In this document: in pieces, positions 45,144 through 56,464 of the stretch
Layout: every line of letters starts with the position of its first letter
Numbering within the stretch: the first letter of the stretch is position 1
Assembly: GCA_032718565.1 (NCBI GenBank)
Contig: JAVGVS010000021.1
Coordinates: forward strand, 2,679,384 to 2,743,383
Reading direction: 5' to 3'
Length of the DNA: 64,000 nt
Source: Distichodus sexfasciatus
Taxonomy: Eukaryota; Chordata; Actinopteri; Characiformes; Distichodontidae
Position numbers and translations under genes: made by a program
Notes under the pieces: model-generated
What the model was told of the DNA's origin: nothing
What the model saw: the letters and a program-made list of their open reading frames with translations, nothing else
Database searches by the model: none

Positions 45144-47473
45144 CTACAAATGCCCCAGAGTTTGCATAAATGGCTTTACAATTTAATGATAAACAATTAA
45201 GTAATTATAGTTAACTCATGAAGAAGTATTACACCAAATATCCTGTATGGTTGTTTATACAAGACATTTTTATAGAAAGATAAAAGAAATGTAAATTTTT
45301 AAAAATCCTGGTACTGCAATAACTAACCATACTTCATTATATTTTAAATTACATATGAAAGTACATCTCTCAGAAAGTCAGTAATGTGCTTCAGGACCTA
45401 TAGTGATATAATTTTTGGCTTCAATATGAAGAGTCTGTATGAAATCAGAATGGCTTTTCTTGTTAACATATTGCAGCAGCCAGTCTTAAAAAAACCCTAA
45501 CTACTGGAAATCTTTAAGAGGCCAAAGCTCTTATCCAGAGAACTGATCCAGCATCTCAGTTCATTACTATTAACTGGAACACTAACCTTTGCAGCCTTGT
45601 AGAACATCACGTAACCTTTTTTTTTTTTTTCACTGGTCTGTCTTTCTGAATGTGTGTGTTCATGTACAATATTTTCATGTGATGACGTTTGCCTTCCTGG
45701 AATTCACGCTCAACTCGCTGACACCTTATATGGATCAGGGTCCTCCCTGTGTCATAATAACAAACATCTAGGCTCTTCTGCACTGTTGATCATGCCTGTT
45801 TCAGACCCTTTCCCTCCCTGCCGTTAGCATCACCTGCCGTGGGGCTGCTGTGAGCACTACAGGTGCATGTAGAACAAAGCGATTAGCACTGCGCTAATGC
45901 ATCACTTATCCACAAGCGAGCGTCCAATCGTGCACATCCATCAGAGCCCGCTGCTCTGGCACCTGATGCCGCCATGCAGTTTATCATCTTGCTGGGCTAC
46001 ATAATTTGTGTCAGAAAACCAGAATCCAAACTCGAAACAGCTACAAGTGAATATCTCACAGAGAATGTGTCAACAGCTCTGGAATTCAAAGACAGAAAAG
46101 CCAGAATTGAGTCAAATGGGACTGAACAAGAATGCGGAGAAGGCAGGAATTATTGAGAATGAATCAAGTTTTTTTGGCTGGATAAATAGAGTTGAATTTA
46201 GATAATGTATTTATCCAACAGGGACAGTTACTCAGGGTAAGTCCAGATGCTCCTATCCTGGGTGGCTTCCATTTCCTAATTAACTGCCAGGTGATCATTA
46301 GAGGATTTAGTCTTTATTGGAATTCGAACCCAAAACTTATTGGGCTGGTTTCATGTTTATGGATTATGCCTTGTCTTGGACTAAGATGTACAGTAGTACT
46401 AATGGAGAGTTACCATTCAAACTCAAAGTTAATCTAGGAGTAGACTTAATCCATAACTGGGAAATAGGCCCATAGTCACCAATAGTTAGAGATGGTTAAA
46501 TAGCCATATGGTCTCCTAGGTCTGCAGTTAGGAAACAATGTGAAGAGAGGTTTAGTTGTGTTTAATTTGATATGATGTTTCTTTATGACTTGTAAATGCC
46601 TAAAATTAACTTCAAAGGACGTTCAATAATTTTAGAGATGTTAATGATGCTCTGGTGATGATTTTTGGTTTTGGGTTTTTACTGCTGAGATAAACAAATA
46701 AATATAGTTAAAAATAATAATAATATACATATACAGTACAAATAAACATATTTACACTTAAATAACATTTTCATGGATGATGGTCTGGTACTTTGGACAC
46801 TAGCCTTAGGGTGAAGAGTTCTGACATAACAGCTCACAGCTGCACTGTCCCTAGCTGTGCTGCTCCATAATCAGCAATAACAGCTCTCAGCCAGCCATGT
46901 GGATGTGCATGTGATTCTTCAAGACTTCTCAAACAGAACAGTTCACACTCTTCACAGCTCTTCACACTTCACTGCAAATTTGATTTGAGCAGTTATGTGT
47001 TCGTTTTAATTGGATTTTTGTGAAAAGTGCATAATTACTTTGCTTAAAGTAATTATGATCAGGTATGTTAAATAAACAGATAAAGTTACTAACCATATTT
47101 TTATTTATATCACTGAGGCAATTTAAATATTTTCTCTATACCTGTAACCCACAGACAGTTGTGCCCATAGCTGCACTGCCATTAAAATCAGTTTGTTTGT
47201 GTGTAGAGAGTGTCATGCATCATCTTAAATGGCTCATTACTCCAAAATTAGTTTTTGACATGCTAACATGGGTTTTTCCTCTTGCTGTGTGTGTGAAAGA
47301 GAGACTACACCCTGTTAGTTGTTCCAATTGATGCAATTATACAGCTCACTATGTTGGAAATAAAAATGTACAAGAATACATTTTATAAGAAAAAATACCA
47401 CAGAATGAACTGAACTTCAAGAAATACTGTACATGAAAGTATGTGTGAGTGAATGAGTCAGATTCAAACTCAC
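45144..47473 (-). other. Cadherin intron with one arm of a direct repeat
   Basis: 2.3 kb. It holds a direct repeat (46472-46725) whose partner lies beyond the next exon upstream. The plus-strand frames at 45974-46437 are without domains. No exon of another gene. Confidence 0.65.
46472..46725 (+). repeat. Dispersed repeat, copy A (flanks the 122-bp exon)
   Basis: Shares GTCACCAATAGTTAGAGATGG, GGTCTCCTAGG, AGAGAGGTTTA, TGTTTCTTTATGACTT and TAATGATGCTCTGG in the same order and orientation with 47940-48205. By eye about three quarters of bases match. No coding frame or known family recognised. Confidence 0.8.
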
Positions 47474-47595
47474 CTGTCCTACTTTGGCACTTTCACACGC
47501 AAAGGTCTCATAGGGTATAGCCAGCTCTGGTTGAAACTCATTAATGTCCAGAACATGAACTGTAACAGCAACTCTACTGGTAAGTACTGGGTTAT
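47474..47595 (-). CDS. cdh20: Cadherin exon: EC4 end and EC4-EC5 linker
   Basis: 122 bp, after TCTCTTTATAG and before GTGAGTTT. Its first two bases complete an asparagine codon. It reads NPVLTSRVAVTVHVLDINEF, QPELAIPYETFACESAKVGQ. The linker is DINEFQPEL where many cadherins have DxNDNAPEF. The first Asp and the Asn are kept, the second Asp is Glu, and the following Asn is Phe. From memory some CDH7/19/20 relatives also have Glu-Phe here, so this may be a group feature rather than a defect. Confidence 0.93.
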
Positions 47596-47939
47596 CTATA
47601 AAGAGAGAAACACATACAAAAACACAGTTATATACTACTAGAGAGCATGAACCATGATATCTTTCATCAATTAGCAGATGCATTTTATTTCCGAGGAGTG
47701 CAAATGAATTCATCACAAGTTAATGTGAAACACGTTTTGCATAGTTTTATAGTGAGAGCAAACTCTAGCTAAACTTTGACCGGCTACATCTTCATTTTTT
47801 CTTTAATTGGATGAGACAGAAGGATGTGAGTCTCACCAATTTTACTCACACTACATTCCACACACTTTTTAAAATAACTGTTTTACAGTTTGAAAGACTT
47901 AATAATTTGGCATAATACATACAGTTTTTCTGTAAATGT

Positions 47940-48205
47940 ATAGTCACCAATTGTTAGAGATGGTTGTAAAATAACCTTATAGTCTCAGGAACAAAAGATG
48001 GTCTCCTAGGATCCGCAGTTAAGAAATGATGCCAAGAGAGGTTTAACTGAGTCAGAAAATATTAGATGTTTCTTTATGACTTATTAGTGCCTACAATTGA
48101 CCTGTGAACATATAATCCTATCATTTTAGAGCAGATGCTAATGATGCTCTGGAGATGATTCTTGGATTTGAGATTTTATTGTTGAGATAAATGAATACTG
48201 TTGAA
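47940..48205 (+). repeat. Dispersed repeat, copy B (flanks the 122-bp exon)
   Basis: Partner of 46472-46725 in the same orientation: GTCACCAATTGTTAGAGATGG, GGTCTCCTAGGATC, AAGAGAGGTTTAACTG, GATGTTTCTTTATGACTT, CTAATGATGCTCTGGAGATG. The pair brackets the 122-bp cadherin exon, 1.2-1.5 kb apart. Confidence 0.8.
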
Positions 48206-48769
48206 TAACATGGCAAATATATTGAAATAATGTTTATTATTTAATATCTGCATGATCTCCACTCGCGATCCCTGGTTTGGTCACCAGAGGTCGACTATCC
48301 TGATGATTTAATATTACACTTGCCTCTTCCATCTCTGTATCTTATGTTCTATCAGCGTGCAAAGGTGTAGGAAGGTTGAGAACAGGAGGGTTGAAAATAA
48401 ACTTAAATTACAAGTAAACAGAAACAATAACAAAGTAAAACAAAATGGGAAAACAACATATTCCCTCGTAATCGAACGCATCAGGAACTGCATATTGACT
48501 TGCTTTTTCTGGGAATAATTAGACATGTGCCACCCGTCGAAGTTCTACGTAGAACTATAATATTTGGTTCCTTTTTACGATTCAGCTCCCTCTCAGTCAC
48601 TCACTAAACTGATCCGGGTGTGCGAGTCACTTGAGTCAGTATTGCCAAATTGCCAGCTGAATAATTTGTTTTTCATAGAACAAAGCATACGTGGCTTGTG
48701 ATGGGAATGAATGCAGTTCCAACTAAATGACGAAGTATCCAGACAAGGCTACCAGAGTGGAGGAAGTTA

Positions 48770-49005
48770 ACTGGCGGATTCACTCATGACTATATGTGCT
48801 TCAAGGAGCGCCAACCCGCTCGTTTGTGTGAATCAGATTGGGTTATATGTTTCTGGATGTAGGAAATAAACCGGCAGATTCACTCATTGCAGTGACAAAT
48901 GCTAACCCACGATTCAGATTCAGCTATATGTTTACGGCTCTAGAGAAGGTTAATCGACAGATTTACTCATGAATGTGTGTGCTTCATGCCGCACTACTGA
49001 TTTGA
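48770..49005. repeat. Degenerate tandem repeat of about 85-100 bp
   Basis: Three successive blocks start AAGTTAACTGGCGGATTCAC, AAATAAACCGGCAGATTCAC and AGGTTAATCGACAGATTTAC. The first two each continue with a TATATGTTT near their end. Flanking sequence from about 48240 to 49320 has a similar base composition and may be one old transposon. Confidence 0.6.
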
Positions 49006-52000
49006 CTGACACGAGTCCTGTAGTCTCCAAAAGGGATGTAATTGTGTAGGGCATTCTTAGGATCACTCTTTTGACTGTGGTGGTGCAAACGAACTGTAGG
49101 TCATGACATTTTTAGCAGCTGTACTTGCCACTATAGCTGTATTGATTTTGATGAGTTTGAAATAATTATAAGATGTATGTACATGATGGGGTTTATATTT
49201 TAGTCACGGTGTAGTTAGGATTTTATGGATTTGGGTTAACAGAGACCTCAGATTCGTAACTCGTGAGTTATTTAATGGATCCGGAAGATTAACCTGGGTG
49301 AGTCATGAATTGCCTAGCTGGAACAGGAGATTTGGCGCATGTAGCGACAGGAAAGACAAAGGTGGCAAAGTAAAGCAGCACCTGTCGCCGCAATAAAACA
49401 CAAAGGAGGGGCCTGTCGTCGCTCTAGCCGAGGAAGTGATGGATGTCATTGTGGAAAACGCCACAACGTCACCGGTTTCAGCGAGAGAAGACTTGTGCTG
49501 CTTGGTGAAACTGATCATTGAATCAATGCATTGTATCGTTACACCCCATCTATTAGTGTCCTTTATCCTAATTCCTAACTTCTGCACCTCACCTTGCAGA
49601 CCATCAGTGTCTCAAACCATAAGCACATGAGATCTTGTCTCAAAATCATTTAGTGGTTTAAAGTCTGCCAAAACTCTTCAATGAAATTACATCTGCTAAT
49701 CTTGCAAAAATGAAGTTAAATCAATAGTAAACTCTGCAGAAGAGTAGATGGCATAAGACATGGTTACTGCAAAACTACAACCCAAACTGGGCATTTTATA
49801 ATTCAGACATACTTCAGCAGTGTAATACTGCCATCAAGTGGACACATTCAGAATTCACAGAGGGGAGCAGTTACAGTTTATCTTTCATCAGGCGCTTTGC
49901 TAAAAATAAATCACACACAAAGAATCGAGTTAGAGACTCTTATTAGCAGCAAGTTTTTTAAATGAACAACATAAAATATGTCGAGTATCTTAGAATTAAA
50001 ATGCAGTGATACTGTCAAAGTGTAATCAATCCTGGCACATGCCCAGAAAGATAGTGTATATCACATACAATATAAGTGGAAAAAGTCCTATTTGTGCCCT
50101 CCATGCAAAGGAATTGTTATCTTTTATGACTGATTCTCCCTAGCAGTTAAATATACTCTATGTGCTGTAATATCACAGTTTCTTAACTAATATCTGCCAG
50201 ACCCTTACATATATAATAAAAATAGGCTTATACATTGTATTTTTATTATAGAATATATTGTACAACAAACAAAAAAATACAAGCAAAAAAACCATTTGCT
50301 TATTTCAAAGGAAAAGTCTGAAACCACACTGTCTCAAGGGACCTGATGGTAGCCTGATGTGACCACATTTGTAATGTGAGTGCCCTGTACTGGCATGGGT
50401 GTAGATCTGATTACTTACAGCGGTGATGCTGTGTGAAACCTGACTGTGTGCAGGAGAGGGGACGAGGGCATCTGTGAGGGATGAACTTGTATGGATTTGA
50501 TGTGAGATATGAGCTTGGGGTGACTAAAAGGATGGCTTAGAGGGGAAAGAGATCTATGCTTGACTCCTCAGGGGTCCTATATACAGCCAAGACCTTTGAG
50601 TGACCTTGATGGAGAAAAGCAATCTTCCTGGCAAGATAGAGATGTGTTTGTTTGTGTGTGGGTGTGGGAATGTGTGTGCGTTTGCTCTCTTGTTGCTATA
50701 GTGGGGTGTCAAACTTGGTCTGGAAACATTCAGGTTTCCAATTTTCTTTACCAGTTTTCTTTTGTTAAAGATAAAGTAAAATAATGTTTATTTGTAAACA
50801 ATGCAGCAGACATATTTGTCATGCATAATCATAACTGAAAATCAGTCTACTCTACTTTTTTGTACTTTTTATTCAGTCCACTAGCCACAAATTTGATATA
50901 ATCTCAGCCTGTTTGTGTACGTATTGAGATTACACATTTGATGCTCCCCTTTTGGCATTTTAGAAAACATGCAAAAATAAATTTAATGGTAATGCATGTG
51001 CTTAGAAAAAAAAGCCATTAAATGCCAGCTGTTTAAATGGCATGTCTCCTACCAAAAATAACTGTTGTCTCCAGTTCAGACCAGTCTAAGGCATGGCTCT
51101 GTAATTTGGCAAAGGGCTGAATGTCAGCAGCCCTTCTGAGTCTTGCTAGCAATGAGATCCAGACCAGTACTGTCAAGACAGAAGGTTACTGATCCAATTT
51201 GTCACAGATTTTCACATTGCCAAGTTGTGGAGGGTAAATTAATTTGATTTAAATCATATTGATATATTTGTGCATTGGTCAGTGCATTATTAATAGTTAT
51301 TTAAAATATTTATTTGAATATTTTCTTCTCACATGGATGTGAAGCATGAGAAGCAGAAAAGTAACTTCTGTTTGAGAAATGTGATTGTCTTTCAGTCAGT
51401 GTAAGTGTAAGTAATAATATTTTTGAAAGCTTCAAGACTTCAATTATAAATCAGCCATTTTCAAATGACTTTTTAGATTGTTCTTGAGTCACATTTTCAT
51501 GATGTCACTTTTTGTGGAATTTTGCTTCTTTCTGTACCAACTGCACAAACGACCCAACAGACAGGGGCCAGCATATTCTCACAGATGACCGAAATCTCAG
51601 AATATTTAAAGGTAAATGAACTGTTTTCTAACTGTGAAAAATCAGGTAAAATCAGACTATATACTCTTTTTATTTTAATTTTTCTACAGTCAGTCATACT
51701 CCAATCAGTTTACCAAATCGGTTTAACTCTGTTTAAGGATGTAGACATAGAAAAACACAACTCTTTGCAACGAAAGAAGATTTGAGACATATAAGCAAAA
51801 CTTGCTTAAATTATCCATTGTTTATTTATTAAAGGAGGGGGAATCAGACTCCATTATTATATTTTCCTTGTTTACCCTCCTTTCAGATTTTGCCTCTAGA
51901 TGGAGTAGTAGGCTAATAAATGAAAGTTGTGTCTGCTTTTTCACGTATTCTTTGTCAGTGTTAACAAAGTTGAACAAAGTTCACAGGGCAATAAAAGGCC

Positions 52001-53461
52001 AAGCATCCGGTTCATGTGATGGGTATAAATGGGGAACAATGTTGAAAGAGCTTTTGCTGAGTTGATCGGCTTATTTATGCCCCATTTCATTTTAAAGAGG
52101 TTGATGAAGGCCTGAAAGAACTGTAGTAATTAGAGTAGATGTCTCATGGGACAGTGCTATTTTTAGAGGAGAGTGAGAATATTTTGGTTCTCTTTCTATA
52201 TGTTTGTCATACCCAGCAGCAGCTTGTCTAAATGTTTTGGGGGATTTGAACGGAAAGGGAATTGAAGTTGACCAGCTGACTGGGCTCTAATTAGTGTCAT
52301 GCAGACTGGATGCCCACGCATGTGCTGCACTAACAGAAACAAGGTCTGAAAAGCTCACTTCTCATTACTACCAACAAGCACTGTGTTTTATGAAACACAG
52401 CTGACTCATCTGCTTGTATGCTGCCCTCAGCATTATAACTTCTGATTTCATATCCTGTAATCTCTGAACATCTGGAGCTGCACCTGGTGAGGAATTATAA
52501 ATGTAATGGTTAGGAGGGGCTTTTAGAGGTCAGATGTGTTCCTCTGGAAATGCTGCATGACAGTTTGGATCTCACAACTAACCAGCCTGTCTTGTATTTG
52601 TTTTACTTTAAGCCCTTTTTATTTGATGCATATTGTGGGAGTACTAGTAAGGAAGAGTTTTTGGTGTTAATTAATCATTTCAGTTCTGATGATACCACCA
52701 ACATCCCTGGCCTGAAGCCCTCCAACTTGGCCTAAAATGTAGGTTATAACATTGACACAGCAACATCCAGCAACATTAATATGTGCACCTATGTGCTTCT
52801 GTCTGTATGTGCATATTATCGTGGCGACTTAATAATAATAATATATTAGTCTAATCAAATATAAAAGTTACAGTTAAATTCTAAGGCATTGCAATGTATA
52901 CAGTACTGTGTTGTCTTAAGCCATCTCTCGTTTCTTTGCTTCCAAAGAGGCAAACTTTCTTGCATTTTTAATGTCTGGGGAACAATATGTTCATATATAT
53001 TTGCTCATGTTACTATAAATCACTGTACTTGTTGTCTCATTGTCCTCCAAAAATATAAAGAAATGAGGTGGCTCAAAATATTTTCACAGTACTGTATGTC
53101 ACTTGTAAGGAAAAAAGACAACTTGTTAACTAAGAAAACGTGGCACTTTTGATGGATTTTGTGGCAAAGGATGAAAAACGGATGGCTAACTCTATCCTTA
53201 ATAATTCACAACCTTTAATAGACTTTTTCTTCTTTTTATTTGGCTTGTGCAAATTCATACAAGTCTTCAGCCTGTCAGCAAATATGGTGAAACGTTTTAA
53301 GTCACCTTGGAACTTTCATTTTGCACCTACCCACAGAAAGGCAAGATTAAAACAAGATTCAGCAGCATTCTTATAGTAATACAACATTCTACAAGTTCTA
53401 TTCTATGCAATACTGAAAGCTGCATTTTTATCTCCTTTCTGGTATTTGGACATATGGTTAG

Positions 53462-53632
53462 ATCCACTGAGAAGGAGCAAAGGGCAGCTAACATGGGCAG
53501 TGCCTGGGGAGTAGTGCTTGGGGACGGCACCTTGCTCATGAGTATCTCAGTGGCAGCTTTACCAGTGCAGGATTCGAACTGGCGACCATTTGATGAACGG
53601 ACAAACTCCTCAACCGCAATGCTACCAAATGT
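53462..53632 (-). mobile_element. tRNA-derived SINE, second family, fragment
   Basis: Plus-strand GAAGGAGCAAAGGGCAGCTAA, GGGGACGGCACCTTGCTCATG, AGTATCTCAGTGGCAGC and GGATTCGAACTGGCGACC (box B complement). Head toward 53632. Confidence 0.75.
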
Positions 53633-53767
53633 TTGTGTAATTTGAACGATAACATTGAGATTGTTAGTGGCATGACAATGTCCAACACTCAAAATATATC
53701 TTTAATCAGTACACATTAAGCAGCTAATAAATAAGCAAATTAACAAATCAAATTCTACAAACAAAAT

Positions 53768-53830
53768 CAGGGGTGGTATCAGTAGTAAGTTACTTGTCTA
53801 TGTACAAAGTCATAAGTTCAAATCCAGCCA
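53768..53830 (+). repeat. tRNA-like fragment
   Basis: GGTGGTATCAGTAGTAAG resembles box A, and AAGTTCAAATCC, about 35 bases later, resembles box B. No clover-leaf with matching acceptor stem is convincing, so this is probably a SINE head rather than a tRNA gene. Confidence 0.35.
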
Positions 53831-54281
53831 CGATTTGAACTATGGGAGGTATCTGACCCCCCCGGTGAAGACACAGACCCCCTTAAAAGAGTCAGAAAAA
53901 AAGAGTTTTGGAGGGATTGAAACATTCAATATATTCTTCAGTTACTGTAAAAGATATGATAATACAAGTCTCCTCACCATGCTCTTTTCATTCTCATTTT
54001 TCCATGAATAAATTGAACCCTAACACTTTAAGTGTCATGCTGTTATACAATGTGGGAGCCATATGTGAGTGTAGTAGCTGGTCATGACTTCGAAAGACTT
54101 GGCCGAGGAAAGTGGCGATGAGGCGTAATTCCTACTTTGAATCCAGCGCTATCCTATCTACAGCACTACCTTCACCGGGACCCTTAACCCAAAGATCCGG
54201 TAATTAGAAAATGTGAAACACGTTTAGAAGAATGAAAGGTGCATGTGAACCAAATCTTTGCTATTTATAAATTAACGTCAA

Positions 54282-54611
54282 GGGTGGCATGGTGGCACAG
54301 TGGTTAGCGGTGCCGCCTCACGGACAGAAGATCCTGGGTTCGATCCTCAAGTCGGCCATAGGACCTTTCTGTCATAAGTTAGTCTGGCCTCCCCGTGTTG
54401 GTGTGAGTTACCGCCGCATACAATGTACTGTAGGTTAATTGGCAGCCCCTTAAGGTGTGACTGTGAGTGTGATTTTGTGAGTGTGTGTGCCCTGCCCAGG
54501 ATTGGTCCCCGCCTTGCACCCGTAGTTTCCGGGATAGTCTCAGGTCCCACCGTGATCCAGGCTGGGATTACTGTAAGTGGTTTGAATAATAAATGAATGA
54601 ATAAATGAATT
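54282..54611 (+). mobile_element. V-SINE-type SINE, nearly full length
   Basis: Head GGGTGGCATGGTGGCACAGTG, box B GGGTTCGATCC, a partly decayed central domain (CCCCGTGTTGGTGTGAG), the GTGTGTGTGCCCTGCCCAGG body and an (AATGA)n-like tail ending at 54611. Confidence 0.87.
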
Positions 54612-55884
54612 AAACGTCGAAAATAAAACTATATGTTTGACTTTTAAGATAAATCTGTAAAGCATCAAGAGCCTGTCTCAAAAAGCACTACAGGTTCACT
54701 GGTAGAATTGATAAATGGGATATATCCCCATGATAACATAAGATGCACACCTGAATTAGAGCATGTTAGCAAGTACAACAGAGTCTTGTGAAATCTTGTG
54801 GAAAAACAACCGTCTCTGCTGCTAGCCCCAAAAGAGCTACCCAAGGAAAAGAGCTATTAAAGTCAACTTTAATGTAAATGTAAATCTGATTATCAAGCCC
54901 TGTTATGAAATAGCTAAGACGTGGTAGCTTAATATATTATCTTCAGTTGGAATAATGTATAATGCATCAGCTTCAAAATGTTCTCCCCTGCTGAGAAGTC
55001 ATCGGTGACCTTTCTGTGTTTCTTACCAACGTCTGTTCGCTGCCAGTGTTACCTTTTGTACGTGTAGATGAGTCTAAGCACCTTTTTGCTTAAAAGGCAA
55101 GGTTGTATCCACATGAGACAAGTTAACCGGGATAGTGTTTGTTAGGTTGTGTGAAGCTTAACTTAAGGCGTCATGAGGCATGCCTCAGATGTTCTGTACT
55201 CAGTCGGTGGGATTCCATTTGGGGCCTGGAAACAGAATGTATTAATGTCTGGAAGACACTGATAGTGAAAAAATACATATTAATAAATGTGACTTCCAAC
55301 ACTGCTTGTCTGCTGCTGTGGGAGTTGTCCAGTCGAAGTTTTTACAGGACTGGCTTGTGCGGAGTCTCCCATCAACTCTGCAAATTAGCATTAGCAAATC
55401 ACATTTAGCATATCAGCGCTGCAACCTTGAGAGATGGTTAGTAATGCTTGTTACCATGGCGATAAGACCTCAACTTTTAATGACCTCCTTCCCCCTATTC
55501 TGTCTTAATGAATGTGGAGCATTGCATTTGTAATTTTGATGGAGCACCGCTGAGCCTCAAAGGTAATGACTTCCATGACTTCTCAGAGGATTTGATGACT
55601 TGATGTCAGTAATTCTTTTTCTTCATCTGGTAGTCGTTCTTGACATAAACACAATTAGTGAGAAGAAATTTATAGTTTGCACTTGATGACTTCCTAAATT
55701 AGCACTCTAATCTCCAAACATATTACAGGGTGTTAAAAATTGTTTGACCGTTAACATTTGATAGCTGTCTGGAATGACCAGCTAAAAATCAGAAACCCCA
55801 CCCTACACTTGTGGAGTATTAAGAAGGGCATCAGTTACCTTTGTTGTAGTAAAGTTGTGTTATTATATTTTACAACTGGGTATA

Positions 55885-56235
55885 TACCAATGAGCCATAA
55901 CATTACGTCCAATGACAAGTGAAGTAAATAACATTGATGACCTCATTACAATGGCACCTGGCCCTGAGTGGACTATATTAAGCATCAAGTGAATTTTGTC
56001 CTTGAAGTTGATGTGATGGATCATAAAAATGAGAATAAGCATTTGAGTGACTTTGACAAGGGCCACATTGGAATGACTAGGCAACTGGGTCAGAGCATCT
56101 CCTGAGCTGCAGTTCTAGTGCAGGTGTTGGTCAAGACCTACCAAAATTGTTCCAAGCAAGAAGAATTGGTGAACTGGTGACAGTGTCATGGGTGAGCAAG
56201 GCTCAACTGATGCATGTGGGGAGCAGTGATTGGAC
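55885..56235 (+). pseudogene. Tc1-like transposon 5' remnant
   Basis: The plus strand shows GAGCCATAACATTA, ACAATGGCACCTGGCCCTGA and then transposase N-terminal fragments LSDFDKGHIGMTRQLGQSIS, VVKTYQ-like and WGAVIG, with in-frame stops. LSDFDKGxIxxxRxLGQSIS is the start of the helix-turn-helix domain of a fish Tc1 family different from the remnant at 6395. It stops about 90 bp short of the 137-bp cadherin exon. Confidence 0.72.
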
Positions 56236-56327
56236 CATGTTGTCTAATTGACATTTAAGACACACATTTGCTACTGACTGCAGTGAAAATAAAATAACAA
56301 CGCTAACATACTTCAGTGCATACTTAC

Positions 56328-56464
56328 TAACTTTGGTGGCCACAACTGAAATGTTGTGTTGGGCTATACTCTCCCTGTCCAGCAGCTCATTGGTGGAGAT
56401 GGTTCCCTTCACAGGATCGATGTCAAAGAAGCTGTCCAGGTCACTCTTCCAGTCAATAGAATAC
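56328..56464 (-). CDS. cdh20: Cadherin exon: central EC4
   Basis: 137 bp, after TTAAAATAG and before GTAAGTATG. The first G completes an arginine codon. Reads YSIDWKSDLDSFFDIDPVKG, TISTNELLDRESIAQHNISV and VATKV, and leaves one A for the next exon. LDRE is the conserved calcium-binding motif of a cadherin repeat, and HNIS gives a potential N-glycosylation site at the place usual for this family. Confidence 0.94.

Larger units (their letters stand above)
47596..56327 (-). other. Largest complete cadherin intron in the window (8.7 kb)
   Basis: Donor GTAAGT (56322-56327 complement), acceptor TATAG at 47596. Contains direct repeat copy B, an old repetitive block at 48770-49005, two SINE copies, a tRNA-like fragment and a Tc1 5' remnant. 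No additional exon was found. Confidence 0.65.
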
